A DNA stretch of 64,000 nt from Catellatospora sichuanensis. GTDB lineage: Bacteria > Actinomycetota > Actinomycetes > Mycobacteriales > Micromonosporaceae. Of this stretch, positions 10,828 through 18,197 are shown piece after piece. A model generated the notes under the pieces. That model did no database searches, was not told where the DNA came from, and was given only the letters and a program-made list of their open reading frames with translations. Each line of letters starts with the position of its first letter. The stretch's first letter is position 1. A program made the translations under genes and the position numbers. The DNA lies in contig NZ_VIQO01000026.1 of assembly GCF_007483665.1 (NCBI RefSeq), positions 1 through 64,000 on the forward strand. The letters are read 5' to 3'.

Positions 10828-12207
10828 TCAGCGGCAGGACGGGCAGTCCTTGGGCGCGGGCTGACCCGGAAGAGGCAGGTCGTCGCGGAACTCAGGCTGG
10901 GCCTTGGTGATCCGGGGCGGCGACACCAGCATGAAGCCGGGAGACAGATCGGAGTCGATCAGCGCCACCAGGTTCGGGTCCTTCGGGTTGGCCACATCCC
11001 CCTCGAAACCGGGCGCGGCCCAGCCGGGCACGGTGTTCACCGCCGCGCCACGGGTACGCAGCACGTTCTTCTCCGCCTCGAACGTGACGATGGTGGTGTC
11101 GGCGTCGGGGTTGTAGTACTCCTCGTCATCGACGGTGTCGCTGTCCTCGTAGTCGGAGTCCACCACGGTGCAGTTGCCCGCGCCGTCGCAGTCCTCGACC
11201 GTGGTGTCCGCCGAGCCGTACTCGCCGTCGGCGGAGACGTAACTGACCACCGTCGTCACCTGCGAGCCGGTCACGTTGCCGTTCTCGTCCCGGACGTACT
11301 TGGTGGTCGTCGTCATCGTGCTGACCGCCCCGCCGGCGAAGCGGTGCTCGTCGGTGTAGGTGACGCTGTCCAGGTTGCCGTCGGCGTCGGTGGTGGTCTG
11401 CTTCTCCTCGTGCCGGGTGCCGCCGTCGCCGTCGCTGGATTCCCGGGACTGCCCGGTCGTCTGGGGACCCGCGCTCCCGTCGGCGTTCGTGGTGGTCCTG
11501 GTGAACCCGCCCTCGCCGTCGGACCTGGTGGTCTGGGAGGCGCCGTCGTTGAACTCGGTGTGGGTGCCGGTCCCGCCGTCGATGGGCTTGGTGCTCTTGA
11601 CGCCGCCGTGTTCCTGGCCGAAGCGGTACTTCGGGTTGTCCGCGCCAGCGGAGATCAGCCCCATGGAGATACCGCCGATGCGGGCGCCGGGCAGCGAGCC
11701 GAGCCCGCCCTTGCCCGCCAGGCCGATGGTGAACCCCTGGGTGGGATCGACGTCGACCCCGCCGGTCTGGAGTTCGCCGAAGGTGAGGCCGAAGTGGGTC
11801 AGCGTGTCCCGCCGGGAGGCCATGTCGAACGCGCCGAGCACGTCCATGCCGACCTTGTCGCGCGCGTCCACGATCTCCTGCGGCACGGCGAGGAACGCGC
11901 CCAGACCGGCCTCGAAGGACGGCAGTTTGCGATCCAGCGCCAGCTCCACGACCAGTTCCAGGGGCGGGCGGCTGTTCGCGTCGTACGGATTGGTGCCCGC
12001 CATCAGCTCGTCGGCGTCGCTGATGCCGTCGTGATCGGAGTCGACCACCCGCCAGGCCGTGTAGCAGCCGGTCGGGTCGCAGACGCGCAGGGTGGACTTG
12101 GGTACGGGACGATCTGCCGCGTACGCCGGCTCGACCGCCACGGTGGCGGCCAGCAGCACGGCTGCGGCAACGGTCGCGGCGGTACGCCGCGGGATGTCGA
12201 ACATCAT
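10828..12207 (-). CDS. Secreted protein with a thrombospondin type-3-like calcium-binding motif
   Basis: The product has 459 residues. A signal peptide ends near AYAA (about 30). Just behind it lies DSDHDGISDADELMAGTNP, a TSP3-like D-x-D-x-D-G-x-x-D calcium loop often found in secreted actinobacterial proteins. A Thr/Asp/Gly-rich middle (about 225-390) is highly acidic, with runs such as DSDYEDSDTVDDEEYY. The C-terminus has CPSC. No enzymatic motif is visible, and an extracellular structural or toxin-like scaffold is possible. Two ATGs abut at the start (12207 and 12204), and GGGAGG lies 18 bases upstream, which is rather far. Confidence 0.75.
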   Translation of the reverse strand: MMFDIPRRTAATVAAAVLLAATVAVEPAYAADRPVPKSTLRVCDPTGCYTAWRVVDSDHDGISDADELMAGTNPYDANSRPPLELVVELALDRKLPSFEAGLGAFLAVPQEIVDARDKVGMDVLGAFDMASRRDTLTHFGLTFGELQTGGVDVDPTQGFTIGLAGKGGLGSLPGARIGGISMGLISAGADNPKYRFGQEHGGVKSTKPIDGGTGTHTEFNDGASQTTRSDGEGGFTRTTTNADGSAGPQTTGQSRESSDGDGGTRHEEKQTTTDADGNLDSVTYTDEHRFAGGAVSTMTTTTKYVRDENGNVTGSQVTTVVSYVSADGEYGSADTTVEDCDGAGNCTVVDSDYEDSDTVDDEEYYNPDADTTIVTFEAEKNVLRTRGAAVNTVPGWAAPGFEGDVANPKDPNLVALIDSDLSPGFMLVSPPRITKAQPEFRDDLPLPGQPAPKDCPSCR

Positions 12208-12306
12208 GCGCCGAGCGTCGGCGAGCCTCCCGGCGGAAGCTCTGGACTGCGCAGTACCCGTCTCTGTCCGAAACCGGCCTGAGCAGCGGTGGCGTGACCA
12301 CGCAGC

Positions 12307-12339
12307 AGGCCCGGCAACCCGTTGCGGGCTGCCGGGCCT
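12307..12339 (-). terminator. Hairpin downstream of the LPXTG reading frame
   Basis: A perfect 10-bp stem (12307-12316 with 12330-12339) lies 22 bases beyond the stop of the 12362-12481 frame on the minus strand. Its position supports that frame as the true end of the surface-protein operon. Confidence 0.6.
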
Positions 12340-12361
12340 TTGCCCCTGCCCCAGCGGTGGT

Positions 12362-12481
12362 TCATCGCCCGGCCCACCAGCGGCTGCCCAGCCCCAGCAG
12401 CACGAGGGCGAAACCGGCGATCAGCAGCGACACGACGTCGGGACCGCCCGTCACCGGGAGCACGCCGGTCGCCGCCGCCAC
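12362..12481 (-). CDS. Small reading frame encoding a complete LPXTG cell-wall sorting signal
   Basis: A 39-codon frame from GTG 12481 encodes GVLPVTGG, then a hydrophobic stretch DVVSLLIAGFALVLLGLG, then the basic tail SRWWAGR and a stop. This is the classical order of a sortase substrate signal: LPxTG, membrane segment, positive tail. It begins 4 bases after the stop of the exported protein encoded at 12486-12980 but in another frame; the frame is open back to 12505, so a single frameshift would fuse the two. It is either a mini-protein or the detached anchor of its neighbour. No sortase gene is in the window. Confidence 0.6.
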   Translation of the reverse strand: MAAATGVLPVTGGPDVVSLLIAGFALVLLGLGSRWWAGR

Positions 12482-12485
12482 CCGG

Positions 12486-12980
12486 TCAGCGAACAGCCTG
12501 AAACGTCACGCTCCAGTTCGTCGTCCACGTCATACCCTGGCAGGCGAGGGGCGCGTCGCCGAACTTCACGCCGTCGGTGACGGTGACGTTGGCGCTACCG
12601 CCGCTCTTGGCCAGCGTCGGCAGCGGGTCCGGCAGCGTCCCTTGGCTGGTGACGATGTAGTCCTTGCACGTGTTCACGGCGTCCGCAGGGATCCCGCCGA
12701 TCGAGATCGGGCCGGGGCTGATGCCGGTGATCTTGGCCTTCACGTTGTCGTTCGGGTTGGCGATGGTCAGCTTCACGTTCGACGTCTCGCCGGGCAACAG
12801 CGGCGAGTTGAGCTGTAGCCCGACGACGGTGATCTCCTTCACCATCTCGGCGCCGCCGTTGGCTCCGGCCACGATGGTCGAGCCGAAGACGGCCCACGCC
12901 GCGGTGGCGACCATGACGGTGCCGACGATGGCCGTGCCGACGATGGCGGTGGTCCGCTTGGTGTTCCTGGCGTGCTTCAT
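12486..12980 (-). CDS. Exported protein, possible wall- or matrix-associated surface protein
   Basis: The product has 164 residues and a strong ribosome site (AGGAGGAC) before ATG 12980. An N-terminal membrane segment or signal (TTAIVGTAIVGTVMVATAAWAVF, about 9-31, discussed only as a signal) precedes a beta-rich domain containing VVGLQLNSPLLPGETSNV and paired Cys residues. The layout resembles small exported actinobacterial beta-sandwich proteins. It follows the Pro/Ser/Thr-rich gene by 70 bases on the same strand and precedes the LPXTG frame, so the three probably form one transcript from the region near 13744. Confidence 0.75.
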   Translation of the reverse strand: MKHARNTKRTTAIVGTAIVGTVMVATAAWAVFGSTIVAGANGGAEMVKEITVVGLQLNSPLLPGETSNVKLTIANPNDNVKAKITGISPGPISIGGIPADAVNTCKDYIVTSQGTLPDPLPTLAKSGGSANVTVTDGVKFGDAPLACQGMTWTTNWSVTFQAVR

Positions 12981-13050
12981 GGCGTCCTCCTGGACAGGGT
13001 GGGTCGACCCGCGCGCCCACACGACGCGCCGGCTGCTGGTTGACGTGGTA

Positions 13051-13548
13051 TTACGCCGCGGACATGGGTGTCGCGGGGACAGTGGGCGACGGCTCGGCCG
13101 TCGCGTGTTCGGCCGTGGCGGTCGCGGCGGCGGTCTCCTCCGTCGCGGGCCCGGGTGGCGCGGTTTCGGTCGATGCGGGTTCGGGCGGCACGGAACCCGG
13201 CGCCGGATCCGGGAACGGCTCCTCAGCGGGTGTCTCCGGGACAGCCGAGGCCGTCGGTGTCGGCGTCGGGCTCGGACCGGTGGACGCGGAGGCGTCCGGA
13301 ACGTCAGGGCTCGGCCGGTCAGCGGTGGCGGTCGGCACCGGCGCGCCGGGGGTGGCGGTAGGCACGGCAGTGGCCGACGGCGTAGGCCACCGCCCGGCGT
13401 GGCCGTCGACCGGGGTCTGCGCGGTACCCCTCCAGGCCGGAGCCGCGGCCGCGACGGCACCGGCCGTGACCATCACGGTGGCGGCGGCGAGCGCGCCGGT
13501 GATGGCGAGCGTGCGCCGGCCTCGCCGGGTCAGCGGCTGGTGCACCAC
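13051..13548 (-). CDS. Pro/Ser/Thr/Ala-rich membrane-anchored or secreted protein
   Basis: The product is about 165 residues. GTG 13548 is chosen because AGGAGG lies 6 bases upstream; the next GTG (13545) is an alternative. A basic N-terminus (RRGRRTLAITG) and a hydrophobic stretch (about 13-38) form a signal anchor. The rest is low-complexity, rich in Pro, Ala, Thr, Ser and Glu (PTPTPTASAVPETPAEEP), typical of wall-spanning spacers. It has no catalytic motif. It is the first gene of the three-gene surface operon running to 12362. Confidence 0.7.
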   Translation of the reverse strand: MVHQPLTRRGRRTLAITGALAAATVMVTAGAVAAAAPAWRGTAQTPVDGHAGRWPTPSATAVPTATPGAPVPTATADRPSPDVPDASASTGPSPTPTPTASAVPETPAEEPFPDPAPGSVPPEPASTETAPPGPATEETAAATATAEHATAEPSPTVPATPMSAA

Positions 13549-13743
13549 GGGCGGCCTCCTGTGTCGGGTGCCGCTGCGCGGATCGCCGGGAGGCGTCCGG
13601 TTGCGGCCACGCGAACAACCCTGCCGCATCGGATACGGAAAGGGGCATAGAGCACACGGTGCGTTACAGCTGACACATGGGGCAGCTGAGCAGCGCGGAT
13701 GTGTAGCCGAGCCCCTCCGGGCGAACTACCCAGAAAGGGTGAA

Positions 13744-13765
13744 CAGTACATATAGATATGTACTG
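13744..13765. promoter_or_regulatory. AT-rich 22-base palindrome, likely operator
   Basis: Two perfect 10-base arms (13744-13753 and 13756-13765; core GTACATAT) surround a 2-base centre. The element stands out in a high-GC background and lies about 200 bases upstream of the surface-protein operon start (13548, minus strand) and 57 bases past the end of the anti-sigma-type gene. Probable binding site of a dimeric regulator; which one is unknown. Confidence 0.55.
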
Positions 13766-13774
13766 CAGACGATG

Positions 13775-13809
13775 CGGCGGGCCGCGGCGATGAGTGCCGC
13801 GGCCCGCCG
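13775..13809 (-). terminator. Hairpin terminator of the ECF sigma operon
   Basis: A perfect 14-bp stem (13775-13788 with 13796-13809, loop 7) lies 13 bases beyond the stop of the 13822 gene on the minus strand. Confidence 0.7.
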
Positions 13810-13821
13810 TGCGAACGGGTG

Positions 13822-14808
13822 TTACGCGCCGACGCGGTCGACGATCCCGACCGTCAGCACCGCGCTGGAGAAGAGCACCTGCCCGGCCGTCAGCCCGTCG
13901 CCGTCCTGCAGCGCGACCGTACGGGTGCCGAGGTAGGCGTGGCTGGCGCGGTCGAAGATGAGCTCGGTGCGGGTGCCCTGCACCTCGCGCAGGGCCACCG
14001 CGACGCCGGCGCGACCGGCCTCGTCGGTGACCTCGCCGATCACGCTCACCCCGGGAATCTCCGCCACGGCGCCGAAGACCGCGGCCAGCGAAGCCGGAGC
14101 CAGGTACGCCTCGTCGACGAGGTCCGCCGCGGCGGAGAACGCCTGCTGGTCGCGGGGGTTCTTGTTCGGGTGGTCGTCGACGCCGCGGTAGAGGTGGGCC
14201 AGCATCGCGTCCGGATCGCTCGGCAGTCCACCGACGTAGCCCGGGGTCGGCGTGCACGCCTGCGTGCCGGTGACCCCGCCCTTGGACTGCGTCATGACCC
14301 CGTCGCGGCAGCCCGGCAGGGGTGTTTCCGACCAGTCTCCACCGCCTGAGCGCGGCCGCTGCCGGATGAGCCCGTCGTGGGTCCCGTCCGCCGACAGCCA
14401 CACCTGGCGCGCGATCGTGCTCGTCGAGGACTCCCTGGTCGCCTCGTTCATGCCGAGCACCGTCGCGACGGACTCGACGCGGACGAACTGGTCCCCGCGC
14501 ACCCGCACCTCCGGCTGGAGCCGGGCCTGCGCCGCGGCGCCGGCGAGGATGTCCGCGGCCTGCGCCTGGGCCGCCGGCTCGCCACCGCCGATCGGGATGA
14601 CCTGCGCCGCCAGGACCACCGCGGTGAGCACCGCGGCCAGCCCACCGACGACCGCGACCCGCGTCCCGGCCCGTCCGGCGAGCAGGCGACGCCACAGCGG
14701 CTGCGGGCGTACGGCCCCGGTGAGCACCCGGCGGCGCAGATCCTGCGGCAGCGGACCGGCCGGGTCCAGGGCCGAGCCCAGCTCGTCCAGCAGTTTCATC
14801 TCGTTCAT
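13822..14808 (-). CDS. CU044_5270-type membrane protein, predicted anti-sigma partner
   Basis: The product has 328 residues. About 50 cytoplasmic residues precede one membrane segment (VAVVGGLAAVLTAVVLAAQV, about 51-70) and a large outer domain containing VRGDQFVRVESV, CRDG and a conserved C-terminal GTRTVALQDGDG. This matches the CU044_5270 family that accompanies ECF sigma factors in actinobacteria; it lacks the HxxxCxxC zinc anti-sigma signature. ATG 14808 overlaps the sigma stop as ATGA, so the two are translationally coupled. It probably restrains the sigma factor at the membrane and senses an outer signal, by inference from arrangement. Confidence 0.8.
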   Translation of the reverse strand: MNEMKLLDELGSALDPAGPLPQDLRRRVLTGAVRPQPLWRRLLAGRAGTRVAVVGGLAAVLTAVVLAAQVIPIGGGEPAAQAQAADILAGAAAQARLQPEVRVRGDQFVRVESVATVLGMNEATRESSTSTIARQVWLSADGTHDGLIRQRPRSGGGDWSETPLPGCRDGVMTQSKGGVTGTQACTPTPGYVGGLPSDPDAMLAHLYRGVDDHPNKNPRDQQAFSAAADLVDEAYLAPASLAAVFGAVAEIPGVSVIGEVTDEAGRAGVAVALREVQGTRTELIFDRASHAYLGTRTVALQDGDGLTAGQVLFSSAVLTVGIVDRVGA

Positions 14809-15392
14809 CGCTCCACCTCGAAAAAGTCGGTCATCGTGTCCTCGCCGAGCGCCTCGCGCAGCTTGCGGCGCGCCCGGTGCAGCCGGGAGCGCACCGTGCC
14901 CACCTTGATCCGCAGCGTCTGCGCGACCTCCTCGTAGCTCAGGCCGCTCCACGCGATGAGCAGCAGCACGTCGCGGTCGCCCGCCGCGAGCCGGCCCAGC
15001 CCGTCGGCGAGCGCACCCCGGGCCGACTGGGCGCTGACCGCCGCGTCGACGTCGTCGGCGAACCCCTCGACGACGTCGCCCTCGGCTGCTCGGCTCAGCG
15101 CCCGATATCTGGCCTGCTCGGTCCGCCACCGCCGGGCTATCTCCTTGGTGAGGATCCCGAACAGCCACGGGCGGGCGTCCTCGCGGGCGAGGTCGTAGCG
15201 GCCGCGGTGGCGGAAGGCGGCGAGGAACGTCTCCGCGACCGCGTCCTCGGCCGACTGCGGCCCGAGCCGCCGGTACGCGTACCGGTGCAGCCCGGTGGCA
15301 TACCTGTCGTAGATGACGCCGAACGCCTCCGCGTCGTGCCGTGACGCCGCGATGGCCGCCGCGTCCCCGGCGTGCTCGGCCGTCGCCGTCAT
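14805..15392 (-). CDS. ECF-type RNA polymerase sigma factor
   Basis: The product has 195 residues. Region 2 is visible as AFGVIYDRYATGLHRYAYRR and AEDAVAETFLAAFRHRGRYD, and region 4 as LSYEEVAQTLRIKVGTVRSRLHRARRKLRE, the DNA-binding helix-turn-helix for the -35 element. The length and absence of regions 1 and 3 fit the ECF class. ATG 15392 is the first in-frame ATG where sigma-like sequence begins; the longer open frame upstream is low-complexity. The stop overlaps the start of the membrane partner gene (ATGA). The regulon is unknown; ECF operons usually regulate themselves, but no clear promoter motif was identified. Confidence 0.9.
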   Translation of the reverse strand: MTATAEHAGDAAAIAASRHDAEAFGVIYDRYATGLHRYAYRRLGPQSAEDAVAETFLAAFRHRGRYDLAREDARPWLFGILTKEIARRWRTEQARYRALSRAAEGDVVEGFADDVDAAVSAQSARGALADGLGRLAAGDRDVLLLIAWSGLSYEEVAQTLRIKVGTVRSRLHRARRKLREALGEDTMTDFFEVER

Positions 15393-15622
15393 TGCCGTAA
15401 CCAATGCACTGTGGTCCCTCCCACCGAATCCGACCTGACACCCGTGTCTCTGCGCCAGGACCGATTCGAGTTCACGGCCGCGCGGCGGCCGCGTCGCGCG
15501 ACGGCAGCGCCCGGCGGACCCACCGTGCCGGATCATCGTTGCCTGATGCCGTACAACCTGCGGTGTTGCAGGTTCGCGAGATCGCGGCGAAGGTCATCGC
15601 ACAGAGCACCGTGTGACGAGGA

Positions 15623-15647
15623 CGGCCGAGTCCGTCGGACTCGGCCG
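15623..15647 (-). terminator. Hairpin terminator of the DUF4241 gene
   Basis: A perfect 11-bp stem (15623-15633 with 15637-15647) with a 3-base loop lies 32 bases beyond the stop of the 15679 gene on the minus strand. Confidence 0.65.
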
Positions 15648-15678
15648 GTTCCCCTCCCCCGGCGGCCGTCCGCCTCGG

Positions 15679-16860
15679 TCAGGCGTCGTCGTCCTCGTCT
15701 TCGTCGTCGGCGAACAACAGCATGTCCGCCACGAAGCAGGCGACATCGCGGCCGCCGTCACGGCCGATCCACACCGGATAGGCTCCGTCACCCCAGCCGC
15801 TGGACCAGGCCGCCATCGTGTCGTCCTCGACGACGGTGAAGCGCGGATCGACCAGACCGCCCAGGTCCCTGCCCGCCGCCACGAGCCGGCTGCTCGATGC
15901 GGCGTCGGTGAAGCAGGCCGTGCCGCCGTCGACACCGAAACCGAAGTACTCGCGATACCCCAGCGCCAGCGGGTCCTGTCCGTCCCGCAGCGCCAACTCC
16001 CACGTGACGACGGGCCGTTGCGTGATCGCGAGCCGGACGGCCGCGACGCGGGTGTGCTGCGGGTCGTCGACGAAGCGGGCCAGGCTCACCGTCACCGGAT
16101 ACACACCCGGCGGCACGCCGACGGTGTACGGCCTGGCATCGAAGTCGAGCGCCGACGGGTCGGCCGCGACCACCCGCCCCGACGGCAGCCGCAGGGCGCC
16201 CGCCTCGTGCAACTCGATCCGCAGCACACGGCCTGGAATATGGTGCTCGGCGCCTGCGTGGAACAAAGCCTCCACGTCCCCGGCCGCCAACGGCGACGGC
16301 GGCCGCCACGGCGGCGCGTCGGCGACCGCGACCGGCAGCATCGGGTCGGTGGCGTCGGCCACCTCCACGGGCCCGAATCCCGCGACCGCGAGCAGTTCGT
16401 GCCACCTTCCGAACGTCGGGACCGGCAGCCGGCGCGGCTCCCCCTGCTGCTGCGTGTGCGTACTCGGGCCGCGGTCCCCGAGCGGCTCGTCGACGTCGGT
16501 CCGATGGCCGTCCAACCTGTACCAGGTGTGCCGGCGCGCGGCCACGTGCGGGAACTCGTGCTCTCCCGCATCGTCGGGACCGTCCCAGGTGCGGCTGTCG
16601 AACAGGAACAGCTCGCCGTCGCCCGCGCGCCGGAACACCTGGGCCGCGACGGTCCGGCCGCGAGCGTCGAAGCGGACCACCTCGCCGTACCCGTCACGCC
16701 ACGACAGCTGCAGCACCGCGGCGACGTGGCCGTCTCCGACCAGCACGACCGCGTACGGGTCACCGCACGCGTCACGCGCCTGCGCCTCGGCGGGCGTCAT
16801 CGGGTTGACCACCGCTTTGCGCCAGCCGTCGCCGTACACCGCCGCCAACGTGATCGCCAT
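15679..16860 (-). CDS. DUF4241-family protein
   Basis: The product has 393 residues and is soluble. The C-terminal half contains PYTVGVPPGVYPVTVSLARF, VTWELALRDGQD, FGVDGGTACFTDA and GDGAYPVWIGRD, the conserved blocks of DUF4241 proteins, followed by a very acidic tail (DDEDEDDDA). The N-terminal part (about 1-200) has several Trp motifs and a short Gln-rich spacer. The biochemical role is unknown. The gene stands just downstream of the predicted toxin-antitoxin pair on the same strand, with 27 bases between them, so co-transcription is possible. Confidence 0.75.
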   Translation of the reverse strand: MAITLAAVYGDGWRKAVVNPMTPAEAQARDACGDPYAVVLVGDGHVAAVLQLSWRDGYGEVVRFDARGRTVAAQVFRRAGDGELFLFDSRTWDGPDDAGEHEFPHVAARRHTWYRLDGHRTDVDEPLGDRGPSTHTQQQGEPRRLPVPTFGRWHELLAVAGFGPVEVADATDPMLPVAVADAPPWRPPSPLAAGDVEALFHAGAEHHIPGRVLRIELHEAGALRLPSGRVVAADPSALDFDARPYTVGVPPGVYPVTVSLARFVDDPQHTRVAAVRLAITQRPVVTWELALRDGQDPLALGYREYFGFGVDGGTACFTDAASSSRLVAAGRDLGGLVDPRFTVVEDDTMAAWSSGWGDGAYPVWIGRDGGRDVACFVADMLLFADDEDEDDDA

Positions 16861-16887
16861 GACGCAGCAGCGTAGTGGCAGAGCACG

Positions 16888-17439
16888 TCAGAGGACTTGC
16901 CCCGGTCGTGCGTGGTAGTCGATCCATTGGCGCAGGCGCTGGCGGTGGGCCTCGGACACGTCGACGGTCTCCACCCGTTCGGCGAGCACGGCCGCGTCGA
17001 TCAAGCCGTGTTCCAGCAACGCCGCCGCGAACACATGGTCCTTCTCCCTGCCCGCGACGAGCTTCGACACCACACAGTCGTGCGGGTCGAGCAGGTGACC
17101 ACGTCCGGGCGCGGTGCCCGGCGTGTCGACGATCACCAGCCGCTGCCGCCAGCCTGCCGGAAGCACCGCGGTGGAGACGCTCACGCCCTGGGCGTAGTAG
17201 CCGAAGGTCTCGTGGAAGGGCGACAGCTCGCCGATCGCCCCGTCCACCCGGTCTGCCTTCGCATCGTCCGGGTCGTCGAAGAACGCGACGTCCACCTCGA
17301 TCGACGCCGTCGCCGCGGCGGGCAGCCGGTCTTCGGGGATCGCGCCCAAAATCGACTGGCTGCCGATGACCAGGATGTCCGGCTCCTGCGCGATCTGCGA
17401 CGCGGCCCGCAGCACATGCTCCAGCTGCTGCCGCTTCAC
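16888..17439 (-). CDS. Nucleotidyltransferase-like protein (DUF6036 type), predicted toxin
   Basis: The product has 183 residues. VIGSQSILG (GS motif) followed by SIEVDVAFF (carboxylates after a strand) is the hallmark of the minimal nucleotidyltransferase fold, and DPHDCVVSKLVAGREKD matches the C-terminal block of DUF6036/AbiEii-like proteins. GTG 17439 overlaps the TGA of the upstream gene as GTGA, so it is translationally coupled. By analogy with nucleotidyltransferase toxins of toxin-antitoxin systems it may modify tRNA or proteins. The role as toxin is inference from arrangement. Confidence 0.7.
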   Translation of the reverse strand: MKRQQLEHVLRAASQIAQEPDILVIGSQSILGAIPEDRLPAAATASIEVDVAFFDDPDDAKADRVDGAIGELSPFHETFGYYAQGVSVSTAVLPAGWRQRLVIVDTPGTAPGRGHLLDPHDCVVSKLVAGREKDHVFAAALLEHGLIDAAVLAERVETVDVSEAHRQRLRQWIDYHARPGQVL

Positions 17440-17939
17440 GCCATCCGCTCCCGGCGCCAGCGCTCGGCGAACGCGGCCAGCACAGCCTGGCGCGTGCTTT
17501 CGGGCAGCACGCCGGCGAAGGGCGAGTTCTGGCGCAGCTCGGCGGCGTCGCGGCTGCGCGACGTCAGGACTTCGAGCACCGCCTCGACTCCGGCGTCGAG
17601 GACCTGGCGCCAGCGTTCGAGCCACATCGCCGCCATGCCGTCCGGGTGTACACGCTGGAGCCGGCGCAGGTTCTCGGCGGCGTTCGCCAGCACGTCGTCG
17701 GGGTCGGCGACCAGGCGACCGGCCACGGCTCGGTGCAGCCACAGCGACTTGAGCTGGTCGCGGGTCAGTTCCGGACGCAGCAGCGCGAGCACGTCCGCCC
17801 GCGCGAGCCGTCGGTGCGTCCCCACCCTGACGAAGGGGAGGACACCTCGCTCGCACAGGTCGACGACGTGCTGCCGGGACGAGCGCAGCAGCGTGGCCGC
17901 CTCGGTCGTCGTCAACAGGTCGTCGGGACTGCTTTCCAT
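17436..17939 (-). CDS. Excisionase-type helix-turn-helix protein, predicted antitoxin
   Basis: The product is about 167 residues. Residues 7-55 (LLTTTEAATLLRSSRQHVV, then LCERGVLPFVRVGTHRRLARADV) form the MerR/excisionase-type winged helix used by many antitoxins. The C-terminal part is helical, with LWLHRAVAGRLVADP and FAERWRRERMA. ATG 17939 begins the recognisable domain; the frame continues upstream to 18053 with less typical sequence. It precedes the nucleotidyltransferase gene with a 4-base overlap, the normal antitoxin-first order, and probably represses its own promoter in the 17940-18197 divergent region. Confidence 0.75.
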   Translation of the reverse strand: MESSPDDLLTTTEAATLLRSSRQHVVDLCERGVLPFVRVGTHRRLARADVLALLRPELTRDQLKSLWLHRAVAGRLVADPDDVLANAAENLRRLQRVHPDGMAAMWLERWRQVLDAGVEAVLEVLTSRSRDAAELRQNSPFAGVLPESTRQAVLAAFAERWRRERMA

Positions 17940-18197
17940 ACGTCCACCATGCCTCAGCAAACACCAAAAACGCAACCAGTCCCGCGCCTGCTTGGTCATC
18001 GGGGAGTTGTGGCAAGGACACGCCGCCGACCCGTGCCATAGGTTCATGATCATCCCGAGAGGGGGGACCGGCGGAGGATTATCCGGTATAGCGGCATGAA
18101 TCGGACAGGTTTACTACGCTGTAGCGCACGGACGGTTTCCGCCGGCCGTGAGTCCGGACGGCCGGCTCGACGGGGCCGGGCGATCGAGGAGGCATCC

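Noticed and set aside
11300-11600. Thr/Asp-rich repeats in the secreted protein as a toxin repeat array
   Set aside because: The segments are low-complexity and do not form RTX or YD/RHS repeats.
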